Shown here one piece after another: positions 10,119 to 20,170 of a stretch of 64,000 bases of DNA. Where the stretch lies: positions 296,356,364 to 296,420,363 of the forward strand of contig CM046877.1 of the NCBI GenBank assembly GCA_025667525.1, written 5' to 3'. How positions within the stretch are numbered: position 1 is the stretch's first letter; each line of letters begins with the position of its first letter. A model generated the notes under the pieces. The model was not told where the DNA came from. It did not search any database and was given only the letters and a program-made list of their open reading frames with translations. The position numbers and the translations under genes are program-made. Origin of the DNA: Glebionis coronaria (lineage: Eukaryota > Streptophyta > Magnoliopsida > Asterales > Asteraceae).

Positions 10119-11352
10119 TGTTAATGCAATGAGGCCTAAGAACGTTACTTGCATTTTTCGGTCTCGCTTTGTTTTGATTACGAAAATATGTAAAAACAAG
10201 CATTTACAAAAACAACGAAAAACAAATTCTTGATTTCAAGTATTTTTCATTTCAACCATTATCACTTAAGGTATGAACAAACAAGTTTTCATCCTAACTA
10301 AGTGATCAAGGATTTAAGTTTTCTTAATATTCACCTTTTATTAAATGTGACAAAGTTTTTTATAAACTTTATGTTTAAGAAAATGTTTTATTAAATTAAT
10401 TATTTGAAAATTTGAAAATGGCATATGCCATATGGTTTAGGAATATCCCTTAGGGGTAAATATTCCACCAGATGTGACTACCCCACTAAAAGACAAAAGG
10501 GAGCGGAGTCTGCTTCCACGGTTCCTTAAATAGCTATGCGGCTCCTTATCAGTAAGGAATCACGGGCACCTTTAAGGAACCACGCCCAGAGATAGTCGTT
10601 GGAGCTTTGTCTTAAAGATAGTGGACCATTCTCAGATTTTCTCTTCACCTCTTTTGCACATATAGTTTTAGATTCAATCCTACTTTTTAAATCATTGAAA
10701 TCCTTGATTAATTGGTTGATTACTACCTGTTTTGAAGTGAATCTTTCTCCTCCCATATCTTCCTCTCAAGTGCAAAGAGAAGAACACTTTCATCCTTGAA
10801 GTGCTGTGTCTACCTCAAAGATCCATTGAAGATCATACTTGTATTTTTCATTCTTTTGTTATTGTTGTGAAGATCCAAATAGTTGTGTCTATTTGGAAGT
10901 TGTGTATGTAGTGTGGTTAATACTTAGTCCTTAAAGTATATTGGTGTAGATCAGTCCTAACTAAGATTAAGGCTCGACTTTTAGCTTAGAGTCAGAAATT
11001 GGTTAAGCGACATGTACGATTTCTCCACCTTAAGGAGCTTGTGGATTAGTGAACTCTTGAGTAAGGAGTACTCGAGGAGTGGAGTAGGAACGAGGAGTGA
11101 GCTTCGTTGCCGAACCACTATAAATCCTTGGTGTTTGGTTTGATCTTTTTTTTCTTATCTCTTTACATTCATTATTCTTTACTTGCATATACTTGTGATT
11201 ATTAGTTTAGTTGCACTATCCCTTGTCCATATTATGTATAAGAAGATTTCACATATTTGATTAAGTCAAAGTTTTTGAAAAGGATTTTTGAAAACTCATA
11301 TTTAACAAGTAAATTTAAGAAACTATTCATACCCCCCCTTCTAGTTTCTTCA
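10119..11352 (+). repeat. A3 3' LTR (1,234 bp)
   Basis: The LTR begins TGTTAATGCA and ends CTAGTTTCTTCA after a C run, like the A1 and A2 LTRs. It carries module P4. The TATA region is decayed (CTTAAAGATAGTGG near 10611). The 76-bp repeats have mostly collapsed to one unit. Confidence 0.85.
10518..10583 (+). repeat. Palindromic module P4 (LTR class)
   Basis: The outer left arm is at 10518, the inner palindrome at 10538-10563 (centre ATCAGT, one arm mutated to GGAATCAC) and the outer right arm at 10571-10583. The length and arm order are conserved. Confidence 0.8.
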
Positions 11353-12225
11353 TTAACGTTGAATGAAGTTTATATGTTCACTTGATAGTGAACGTAATGT
11401 AGTAGAATAATTTTACGTATATGTATCTGAAATATATAAATATAAATAATTTTGTGTACGTATGTAGTTACGTTGAGTGTTACGCATTTTAGGATAGATT
11501 AAGTTAGAGTTTGAAGTTAGTCTATTTAAAAGTAAAAAAAGATAGAAATGAAAATATTTTAGAAATAAAAAATGAAAACATTTAACTAGTTTTTGAAAAG
11601 TTTAACAAGTTTAAATAAATAAAGGGTTTTGATACAAATCTAACTTTTGTAATAAATAAAGTAATAAATAATTTCAAAAAGATAAAATAAAAAAACATTT
11701 GGCTAGGCCGACTATAAAGAAAAGAAAGGGAAAAAGGGATATTGGGCTTAGACTAGGAATATGTAGTATATAAAGTTTTAACAAATCTCAAAACCCTCAT
11801 AAATCACAATCTTTTTTGGTTTCTTTCTCTTGGTCGATCGGTGCAACACACACACTAAGGGTTCAAAAATTTATTTTTCTTCCAATTGATTTTAAGGTAA
11901 AATCTTTGAAACCTTTTTGTAATTCATGTTTGTTGATCCCTTTGACCGTTTGAGTCTAGCTTGCAGACTTAGACCAAGCAGAATAAATTCTATTAAGTCC
12001 GAGTAGGAACTTTGAGTACATATCAAAGAGTATGCGAAATCTACTCTTTGATACTATGAAGATCAAACAGTTTGTGTATGACAAAGAATTCACTAAAAGC
12101 TTTAATATTAATAATACAAGTACTCTATGAAAATACTAAGGTTACATAAACCTTAAAGATAATAATGAAAATGTAGGAATAACATAGTTTTAACCTAAAC
12201 CTAGGACCTCCTTTGATACTGCAAG
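11353..12225. other. Unassigned sequence between A3 and A2
   Basis: This is AT-rich with no ORF. TATATAAAG near 11773 is followed by a CT-rich leader-like stretch and a GGTAAAATC site near 11896, a layout seen in gypsy LTR promoters. It may be another old LTR fragment, but no end could be placed. It continues at 21826 after the A2 insertion. Confidence 0.35.
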
Positions 12226-12614
12226 GAGTCTGTTAATGCAAGTGATGCCTAAAAACATTATTAGTGTTAACTAATCTCTCTTAGTTTTGATCTAAACAAA
12301 CTATACAACACATTTAGTGTAAAACACAAAACAAATTATTTAACTAACACTATCATCAAGGTAATAATCATATCACTAACCTTTGTTAATCATACTTAGT
12401 GATCATCAAAATGATTATCCTTAAAACTCACTTTTGTTAATATGACAAAAGACTTTTTAATAAACTTTCTTTTTTAGAAAATGTTTTATTAAAATGGAAA
12501 ATGAAAATTTGAAAATAGCATATTCCATATGCTATTAGAATATCCTTTGAAGGCTTCAAATACCTCAGATATTCCCACCCCACTAAAAGACAAAAAACGG
12601 AGCGTACTCTAGGG

Positions 12615-12680
12615 GCGGTACCTTAAGTAGCTAGGCGGTTCCCTAGCGATATGGAACCGCCGGGCTAGATAAGGTACCGC
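12615..12680 (+). repeat. Palindromic module P5 (LTR class)
   Basis: The outer left arm is GCGGTACCTTAAG from 12615, the inner palindrome 12635-12660 (centre TAGCGATA) and the outer right arm ends in AAGGTACCGC at 12671-12680. Both outer arms carry the same change (TTCC to TACC and GGAA to GGTA), so pairing is kept. It ends 39 bp before the TATA-like box. Confidence 0.85.
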
Positions 12681-13260
12681 GCCCAGATAGCCGTTATATA
12701 TCCGTTATACTTTGTCTCCTTTAAATAGTGGGTCAAATCTCATTTTCCAACAAGCCTCTTGGACGTTTTTCTCACCCCCTTTCTCTTTTCTATAGCATAA
12801 TCGTTAGTAAATGATCACTTAAAGTGTTAAGGATGTTTACATATGATTATCCTCTTTATCCCCTCCTTTACCTTGTCCAATGAGAAGATCACTCACTCAC
12901 TAGTGTTGTGATAAAGATGAATCTATGAGCTAGTCATATTCATCATGATACCCTTTTTGTTTTATGTCAATCCATTGTATTTATGAATACTTGAACTAGT
13001 TGTGTTCATCCAAGTTATTTATGAATACTTGGATTTGTTGTGTACATCCATTACATATGTGTTTGCTTGGATTTGTGTTGTGTAAATCCAAGCTACATGT
13101 GTGTACTTGGATAAGTATAGTTGAGTTGTAATAGATTTGATTAGTAGTTCTCACTAAACTATAAAGTGATGTGGTTGTGTCTTGTGAGTTCTCACTAAAC
13201 TTGAAAGTGATTAGTAGTTGTGTTGTGTGAAGTTCTCACTTAGCTTCAAAGTGAAGAGTC

Positions 13261-13564
13261 GTGAAGATTGGTTCTAGCATTAGATTAGAACTCGACATCT
13301 AGCCTTGTGTCGTAAAATGGTGAAGTAGGCAACGTCGTGAAGATTGGTTCTACCTCAAGATTAGAACTCGACATCTAGCCTTGTGTCGTAAAATGGTGAA
13401 GTAGGCAACGTCGTGAAGATTGGTTCTACCTTAAGATTAGAACTCGACATCTAGCCTTGTGTCGTTAAATTGTGAAGTAGGCAACGTTGTGTAGATTGGT
13501 CCTAGCTAAAGATTAGGTCTCGACATTTCGCTTAGTGTCGGAAAATAATGTAAGCGACGATGTA
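13261..13564 (+). repeat. 76-bp tandem repeat in A2 5' LTR
   Basis: Units start at 13261, 13337, 13413 and, more divergent, 13489, exactly 76 bp apart. Each contains GATTGGTTCTA, AACTCGACATCTAGCC and GGCAACG. The 3' LTR has lost about 35 bp of one unit. Confidence 0.9.
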
Positions 13565-13909
13565 AGGTTTTCTCCGCCAAGAAGGGAGCTTGTGGATATA
13601 GTGGAAATCTCGAGTAGGTGTACTCGAGGAGTGGAGTAGAAACGAGGATAGAGCCTTGTTGTCGAACCACTATAAATATTGGTGTCTTCGCACTAGGTTG
13701 TCTCCTTCCTTACTCTTTACTTATTTCATTATCATTACACTTACCTATTATCTTTGCTAGTGCATTTGAATTGAACCTAATCATTATGCAACTTAGCTTC
13801 AAGCAAAAGATAGTTTTGATACAAACCAAATTGAAAGTAATTTTAATTTGGTTGCCAATCGAAGAGAAACTATTCACCCCCCCCCCCCCCCCCTTCTAGT
13901 TTCTACAAT

Positions 13910-13921
13910 TGGTATCAGAGA
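13910..13921 (+). promoter_or_regulatory. Primer binding site of A2
   Basis: TGGTATCAGAG, two bases after the LTR, matches the 3' end complement of initiator tRNA-Met except at its last base. This is the usual copia primer. Confidence 0.9.
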
Positions 13922-15060
13922 GATGGTCACTCAAGATCTTTGAAGTATATTGTACTTTGAAACTTGGATCGATCCATTGTCTCCTCAAATTAGAAGGTCA
14001 AGTTGTACTAAAGTTTCTCTTTGGTCAAAACTATTTTGTTTTTGAAAAATAGGTCTTTTAATTGATAATATTGCATCCCACTTAAGATTAGTAGCCTTTA
14101 TTCATTTTAGATGTACTCTTGAAATGTATCTACTAGTTTTCATCTTGCCTTGTGTAGGTACTCATGAAGATTAATCACTTAATTGGTTGTGGATTGAGTT
14201 ACTTGCACTTGTAGAAGACTCATCTTCATTGATCTTTAACATCTTTGAATGATGATACCAAGATGATTGGGAATGATACTAGTCCTTGAAGACTTAGTAC
14301 TCATCATAGTCATTGTTGGGCATAGCATTGATTCCTTAATGGATTTCTCTTTGTGGCCAAGGTACGCTTTCGTTCTTCCACACGCCCTTTGATCATTCTT
14401 TTGATCATTACTTGACTATGTGCTTGTTCTTGGCATCCTTGCCTTGACATTTGTTTGTGGTTTGTGATTCTTTCCTTTTATCCTCTCAAACCTTCATTGC
14501 TTGGATACTTGACTCACTATGGTGATGTAGAGTGAGTTAGTAGTAGCTTAAAGTATCAAGCATGATTTCCATGGTTTGCATCCATACGGTTAGTAGGCCC
14601 TTTGCGGGAGAGAAAGTGAATTAATACCTTGCTCATATTTTAGTTTAGACTAAGACTATTATTGAAAGTGATCTTAGTCTACACATGAATAATTGCTTTG
14701 TGTTTATTGATTACCAAAGCCGTTTAACGTTTCGCCGGAAAGGCACGTCTTAAACCACTATATATGACACAAGCTCTTCGTTACCACTATTTGAAGATTG
14801 TCATTAATCCCTTGAGCATTGGTCCTAGTCTTGATTCACTTCCCTTGACTTCTCTCCACTTTGCCGTTTTGCTACGAGTAGTCGTTTGTCCGTTTCGGTT
14901 CTTTTCGATCTTGATTCAACTCGTAATCCTTCATTAAAAAAAACATATTGCCTAGTGTTTATGATGATCCAATGATATTCTAAAAGGCTCATGCCATATT
15001 TTTAAGTGTTTTAGAAAAACTTGGTTTTTAAAATTTGGCGTTTTTCATTGATAAAAACCA
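13922..15060 (+). other. A2 leader, no gag or pol
   Basis: About 1.1 kb of AT-rich sequence without a credible ORF. In an autonomous relative, gag and pol would follow this leader. Here it runs straight into module P6, which implies loss of gag-pol between leader and accessory region. Confidence 0.5.
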
Positions 15061-15070
15061 GCCTCTGTAG

Positions 15071-15124
15071 GCGGTTCTTTATCTAGGCGACCCAAACCGC
15101 GGTTCCTTATCGATAAGGTACTGC
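15071..15124 (+). repeat. Palindromic module P6 (internal class, lacks outer right arm)
   Basis: The inner palindrome is 15099-15124 (centre ATCGAT, right arm ends GGTACTGC). A left outer arm GCGGTTCTTTAT is at 15071, but no outer right arm follows. It precedes the promoter-like and leader sequence of ORF1. Confidence 0.75.
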
Positions 15125-15320
15125 GGGCAGTAAAGTTTGTCAGAGCGCCAGTTTGATTATTTTATTCCTTTTCAAACCACTATCTCTCTCTCCCAAAAAC
15201 ACACAGCCGACGGGTTTCATCTTTTCCACCATTGTTGAAGCTTCAAAAACCTTCAAGCACTCAAATTAATTGATTCCAAGTTGTGGGTTTCACTCATCCT
15301 TCATCTAACATCAATTAATT

Positions 15321-15811
15321 GTAAGTATTTTCTTTCAATTTCATCTATTTTGTTCTAGGGTTCATCCTTTCATAATTGGGGATTTTTAAAATTGAAATTG
15401 AATTAAAACCTTAATAGGAATGTGGGTTGACATGGTTATTTTACTATGATTCCTTAGGTTCATATTCATTAAGATTTCACTAAAACCCACTTGTAGAACA
15501 AATCCGAATTTTTATTAATTATTTTGATTAAAAGATGGATTTGAGATGAACCCATGAACAAGTAGGTAATGACATTGTTAATGCTTACCTAAAAACCTTG
15601 TTTTGAAAAACCAATGTTCTAATCCATTGTTGATCTAACATAGATCATGTGTTCTTGGTTAATGATGGAATAGACACATTGTGAACATGAGAATGATATG
15701 GATTCAATCCTATGTTTGTCAAGAAATTGATATAACACATTCTCATATTTTTTTTTGTTTGTTGATTTTAATTTTTCATATGAGTGATTGGAAAGATATT
15801 TTCATGTTTAG
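15321..15811 (+). other. Candidate 5'-leader intron of ORF1
   Basis: GTAAGTATT at 15321 is a strong plant donor, and TTCATGTTTAG ending at 15811 is a good acceptor after a T-rich tract. The acceptor lies 9 bases before the ORF1 ATG at 15821. The stretch before it (15130-15320) is CT-rich and leader-like. Splicing is predicted from sequence only. Confidence 0.4.
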
Positions 15812-15820
15812 GTACTTGTC

Positions 15821-16888
15821 ATGTCTTCAAGATATCAAAAAGATCATGAACGGACACGAGCATACATGCCCTCTTCTCCTTACCCTCATTTGATTCACTC
15901 TCATAAAAACTCGTCTAAGTCTCTTGAACATCGTTGTTTTCATGAAGGACGCATCATTCTTTCCAATTTTGTAAATGAGTTTATTTGCTTCATGTTTGAG
16001 TCTATTGGGTTTGATTGTCTTCTTGATATTGATGAGCCAATATTTCGTTCGTTTCTTATGGAGTTCTTTAGCTCATTCACCTTGATAGGCATCAATAATG
16101 GTATATCTATACGATTTTCCATAATGGGGAAAATCATTATTTACACTCTTGAAGAATTCGGTAATATTGTTGGAGTGCCATCTAATGGTCAATGTCGATT
16201 CACCGATGCTTGGAGTATTGACTCTTTAGAATCGGCCCCTATTGATGCTCATTATGTGACTGTGCTTCCATCGTCTTCAGACATCATTCATGTCATTTCT
16301 AATCCTCGTGAACATCCTATTCTTGGTAAATTTCAAGGAGTTGTTCGAACTCTCTCGCCTTGGGAATTACTTACTAGCGATCTTAATGATTTCATGATCC
16401 CTTGGGCCGAAATCATTAGGGAGAATGCAACGTGTCTAGATGAGAATCGGGACTTAGTACCCGTTTGCCTTGCACATATGTTGTATTGTGTTGCCACTGC
16501 AACTCCTTAAAATCTCGCATTTTTCATAGCTAGAAGAATTAGATTTGTTCTTCTTGAGTCTAAGTCAAGTCTTCCCTACGGAATGCTTCTCTCTCGTCTT
16601 CTTAGAAGAGTCCTTATTGACTTTCCATCTCTTCTCTCTTCACCTTATCACTCCGTTGATCGAGTCATGTTTCCTATTCAAGAGAACATTTCACCCGAGA
16701 GAAATGCTAACTCAAGTCAAGTCGAAAATACTTCTCAAGAATAGTCTTTTAGCAATCCTCTTTCCCATTTCAATAACTTCATGTCTTCTTCAATCTCCAT
16801 TTTGTCCTCCCATGAAGTTGATTCCGACTATCAATTTTATCTCAATCATCTTTTTCGAGAACGTCTCAGAAGTGAATCAAGGAATTAG
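15821..16888 (+). pseudogene. Accessory ORF1 (A2), 355-codon frame with two internal stops
   Basis: One frame runs from ATG 15821 to TAG 16886-16888. In-frame stops at 16508-16510 (TAA) and 16742-16744 (TAG) are probably late mutations, since the frame and amino-acid character continue unchanged after both. Recognisable blocks are YTLEEFGNIVGVPSNGQC, FTDAWSIDSL, IIRENATCLDENRD, CLAHMLYC and LPYGMLLSRLLR. I remember proteins with these blocks accompanying copia elements in Asteraceae, often labelled hypothetical or retrotransposon-associated, but this was not searched. No catalytic motif, signal peptide or zinc knuckle is seen. The role could be env-like or gag-like, and neither is supported by the sequence alone. 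Confidence 0.65.
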
Positions 16889-17163
16889 ATGTTATGCTCA
16901 TGGTTACTTGCAACACTCATCTAGGATGATTTCCTGACTTTCTTTCCTTCATTTGGTTGTGTATTAACTTATGTTTGGATTATTATTTATTTTGATCCTA
17001 AATGTTGCTTATGCAATGATGTTTGTGATTTACATAGCTTTGTGCATCTTTGTGATAGTTAGCTTATTAGTTTATGATCTCTAGTTAACTTTGGCTTGTG
17101 AATCTTTTGGTAAAAATCTGGGTTTATCAAAAACTGGGATGGAAATTTTTGAAACCTCTGGTC
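16889..17163 (+). other. Spacer between ORF1 and module P7
   Basis: T-rich sequence with no ORF. It is similar in character to other intercassette spacers. Confidence 0.4.
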
Positions 17164-17228
17164 GCGGTTCCATATAGACCAGCGGCTCCTTATCGATAAG
17201 GAACCGCGGGTCCTAGATAAGGAACCGC
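17164..17228 (+). repeat. Palindromic module P7 (internal class)
   Basis: The outer left arm is 17164-17175, the inner palindrome 17182-17207 (perfect apart from one C/A position, centre ATCGAT) and the outer right arm 17217-17228. It is one of the best preserved copies, and lies 238 bp ahead of ORF2. Confidence 0.88.
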
Positions 17229-17466
17229 CGACCACTGTGCCCGACAACATCTTTTGCTTTACACTGTTTTCTCAATTATGTGTAAACACTGCATGATTTT
17301 CTGTAAATAAACTGCACATTTCCTAAACTAGCTAACCTAAATTCATTATTCACCTAAAATGATTTTAACCCATTACTAGTTTGGATCATCCCCTCACCCA
17401 TTTAAACCCACCTTGTTTGTCATGTTCTTCACACATCAAACATACTTCCCTAATCCTTAAACAACC

Positions 17467-18165
17467 ATGGTTTGTACCAAAACCTCAAACACTTCCAAGA
17501 CCTCCACCCCAAGGAAAACACTTAAGATTAGGATTAAGGTACCCAAGCCTAACTCATCACCCTTTCACACACCCAAATATGAGATGGTTCCAATCCTCAT
17601 TTCCTCATCACCTTCACCACCCCTTGCACCATGCAAGACAACATCCACCCATGGTACTAACCACTCCATTGGTTCTACCTCCTCTTCATTTAACTCAAGA
17701 ATGAATGAGCTCTCTTCACCCTTCACTCCAAGTGCACCCTTGGATGTGACCACACAACCCCAACCAATCCAAAGCATTCCTTTTGTGAATGACTTTGATG
17801 ACACCTTGGTGACTTCATCATTTACCCCTCCTAACTCACCCATTTCACCAACCTTGGAGAACATACCTCCACACTCACCCATTTCCCCTTTAGGGAACAT
17901 GCCTCCACTCTCACCCACATCACCCTTGGAGAACATGCCTCCTCCACCTCCACCCAACTCAAACATTCTAATTTTGGGTGTTCCACTTTCCCTCCTTTTG
18001 GGTGATCCATACTATGGGTTTTAAGAAACACATGGTTCTAATTGTCCATGTTGTCTTTACAACCACTACATCATCCATAACCTTAGGATGGAAATGTTTG
18101 GACTAAATAGGAGGTTGTAAGAGTTCTTGCTTGCCTTGTTCTCCATGCCTCCTCCTAGGAGATGA
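17467..18165 (+). pseudogene. Accessory ORF2 (A2), proline-rich, two stops near the end
   Basis: From ATG 17467 the frame encodes a basic start (KTSKTSTPRKTLKIRIKVPK), then a long Ser/Pro/Thr-rich middle with repeats of the type ENMPPLSPTSPL, then LGVPLSLLLGDP. A TAA at 18022-18024 and a second TAA at 18118-18120 interrupt the conserved tail THGSNCPCCLYN, LRMEM. The same frame ends at TGA 18163-18165. A1 retains the tail without stops, which shows the stops are secondary. The tail motif (His, Gly, Ser/Thr, then Cys-Cys) is shared with ORF3. Low complexity makes distant homology unreliable, and no function can be assigned. Confidence 0.65.
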
Positions 18166-18614
18166 ATGATGAAGTTTTCTAAATAAATGGTTTTCAACAA
18201 AACCAAGCCAAAGAAGACTACTCATCTAGATCTAATGTTAAGCTAGCTTTGTATTAGTTAGTTTTTTCATTTGTCATTGTATTTGCTTTCTTCATGAGTG
18301 TTTCATGAAGTTGTTCTATGGATTTAGCTTTATGTGTTCCTATTCTTATGTGCACATTAATCAACTTTAATTTGAAATTAAAATTGAACCTAAATCTATC
18401 ACAACCTCTAAAAACTTGACTAAAATTTATTCAAAATGATATCTAAATTATTTTGTCACCCTTTGTCAAGACATTCTTTGTGAATGTGTTGCTTTTATGC
18501 AACCCTAGCATAATTGAGTGCTAATAGAGGTAAAATTCCAAGATTTGCAATTTTTTGAAAAAGTCTTAGTTTTTCTCAAAACCCTGGAAAAACTTGGTTT
18601 CAAGTCCACTGCAC
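18166..18614 (+). other. Spacer between ORF2 and module P8
   Basis: No ORF. The segment is closely similar to 268-721 in A1, so it is part of the ancestral layout. Confidence 0.5.
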
Positions 18615-18679
18615 GCGGATCCTTTAAGTCCCGCGGTTCCTTAAGTGGTAAGGAACCGCCGGTCCCTATAAGGTACCGC
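18615..18679 (+). repeat. Palindromic module P8 (internal class)
   Basis: The outer left arm is GCGGATCCTTTAAG from 18615. The inner palindrome is 18633-18659 (arms GCGGTTCCTTA and TAAGGAACCGC around a short AGTGG spacer). The outer right arm ends in AGGTACCGC at 18671-18679. It precedes ORF3 in the same way as P1 does in A1. Confidence 0.85.
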
Positions 18680-18824
18680 GGACAGTAAATGACTTTTCAC
18701 ATTTTTGGTCAAAATTCTTTAAACCCTGTCAAGATTCCTTGTTTGCTCAATTTGGCTAAACATTCCTTGACACTTCACATTTTGTATTCAAATTCTTACC
18801 TTGATTACATTTTACTTATACCCC

Positions 18825-18955
18825 AACCTTGAGATTTCATTCTCACACCTTCCCAACCTTGAGAATTCATTCTCACACAACCTTGAGATTTCATTCTCAC
18901 ACCTTCCCAACCTTGAGAATTCATTCTCACACAACCTTGAGATTTCATTCTCACA
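18825..18955 (+). repeat. Short tandem repeat ahead of ORF3
   Basis: A unit of about 58 bp (CCTTGAGATTTCATTCTCAC, then a variant with GAGAATTC) is present a little over twice. It keeps an upstream reading frame open from 18829, encoding HSHT repeats. A1 lacks this array, so the upstream Met is not taken as the start of ORF3. Confidence 0.75.
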
Positions 18956-18963
18956 CTCTCACA

Positions 18964-19518
18964 ATGCCTAACTCCTCCATTCCTAACCTTGACATTTCTT
19001 TGTCACAACCCCACTCACCCAAAGCTTCCTCATCCAAGCTTTCAAAGAAACCGAAAATCTCGGTTCGACCTATTTGGGTTAAGAAGAACGAACCATCTTC
19101 TTCCAAACCACCCAAAAACCCTACCTTCTCTCCAATCAAGTATTGGAATGAGACTTATACCATTAACCCCATCACCGAAGCAAAAGAAAATGTTCCTCCA
19201 CCACCTCAATCCTTTAACACCCCTCAAATCAATGACCTTTCAACCTTACCAAACCTCATAAGGCATTGTGAAAACATTTCCTACCCCATTACCCCTCCAC
19301 CACCAAACCCTAAGTTTGATGCCCTACCCCCATCAAACGATTTTGTGTTGCATCATGGATCCTCGTGTGCTTGTTGTCAATTTCAACAAATTGAACTTGC
19401 TCATGTATATGAGAAGTTAAATTTCCTTGAATTCCTCCTCACTCGACCTCCTATCCAAGTTTTCGTCCCGGTGGACAAAACTTCGAATGATGCATCGTCA
19501 TCTTATTTTTCCAACTAA
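18964..19518 (+). CDS. Accessory ORF3 (A2), intact, 184 aa
   Basis: The frame opens MPNSSIPNLDISLSQ, as in A1, which decides the start at 18964. An upstream in-frame Met at 18829 lies in the repeat. Further on are SKLSKKPKISVRPIWVKK, YWNETYTINPI and a proline-rich middle, then LHHGSSCACCQFQQIELAHV, LNFLEFLL and an ending SNDASSSYFSN. The protein is basic near the start and carries a His-His-Gly-Ser plus Cys-Cys motif near the end, which could bind metal, but that is a guess. It is the only intact long accessory ORF in A2. It resembles ORF2 in layout and tail, and the 118-aa ORF of A3 in the tail. No family was recognised. Confidence 0.7.
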   Translation: MPNSSIPNLDISLSQPHSPKASSSKLSKKPKISVRPIWVKKNEPSSSKPPKNPTFSPIKYWNETYTINPITEAKENVPPPPQSFNTPQINDLSTLPNLIRHCENISYPITPPPPNPKFDALPPSNDFVLHHGSSCACCQFQQIELAHVYEKLNFLEFLLTRPPIQVFVPVDKTSNDASSSYFSN

Positions 19519-19999
19519 AGTCCTTATCACTTTAGTTGTTTTAGAGTCTTTTAATTTTTAAGCAATCTTGGAAAATTATCACTATTAGAATAGTTTATGC
19601 TTTGTGGTTTATTTTCCATATCTTTTGCTTTAGATACTCATATTGTGTGTATGACTATCTACTTTGTCGTGTCTTTTCTATTATGTAACCTTTGTGTGTT
19701 ATCCCTTTAATTCTATTTTGAGTTGATCATGGTTAATTTTTACAATTGCTTATGGGTGATTCCATCAATTCTAAACTTTAACCCATTAACAAGCTTATCA
19801 TCTTCATTGGATTGAAGTTTGATTTTGTCAATTACCTTTTTGGACAAACTTAGCAAAATACTTGCTTCTAATTTGAGATTTCTTCTCTCTATCCCTCTCA
19901 AGTTACTTAATAGGTAGTGATCATATATACATTGGTGTTTCTTTCTTTTCTACTAACCTTTGTGTAGCATGTCACCTTAGCTCACAAACTTGGTGCCCC

Positions 20000-20101
20000 A
20001 AGCAAGGGGGAGAAACCACCAAGGGGGAGCTACTAGCAAAGTCCGGTTCTCTTCAAAAGACTTGTGCTAACCTTTTTTCTATGACAAAGGGGGAGAAATG
20101 A
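20000..20101 (+). promoter_or_regulatory. Polypurine-tract-like cluster (A2)
   Basis: GCAAGGGGGAG (about 20002), ACCAAGGGGGAG (about 20018) and GACAAAGGGGGAG (about 20083) lie 85-185 bp ahead of the 3' LTR, in the same arrangement as in A1 and A3. Confidence 0.6.
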
Positions 20102-20170
20102 TAGTGATAAACTCGTTAATAATTCGATATTTTGTGTTTCTACGTAAATGAGTTTATCGTTTGTCGTAAT

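Larger units (their letters stand above)
6110..11352 (+). mobile_element. A3: Sirevirus-like copia, 3' part with decayed pol
   Basis: Integrase, RT and RNase H remnants are followed by an untranslated gap, a palindromic module, one accessory ORF, purine tracts and a 3' LTR. It is the only A-family copy here that retains pol, and it shows that the accessory ORFs lie between pol and the 3' LTR. The left edge at 6110 is the end of the reverse gypsy LTR, so the 5' part of A3 was probably displaced out of the window, not lost. The sequence after the LTR is TTAAC, a possible right target duplication. Confidence 0.8.
12231..13907 (+). repeat. A2 5' LTR (1,677 bp)
   Basis: It begins TGTTAATGCA and ends TTCTACA. 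It contains module P5, a TATA-like TTTAAATA at 12720-12727, a 76-bp tandem repeat and a run of 17 C close to the end. It is 42 bp longer than the 3' copy, mainly because of the repeat and the C run. Confidence 0.93.

Noticed and set aside
17565..17966. 133-codon minus-strand Gly-rich ORF
   Set aside because: It is the complement of the proline-rich ORF2 frame (Pro codons read as Gly).
18829..18963. Upstream start for ORF3 giving 229 residues
   Set aside because: The extension is produced by a tandem repeat missing in A1; the Met at 18964 is the conserved one.
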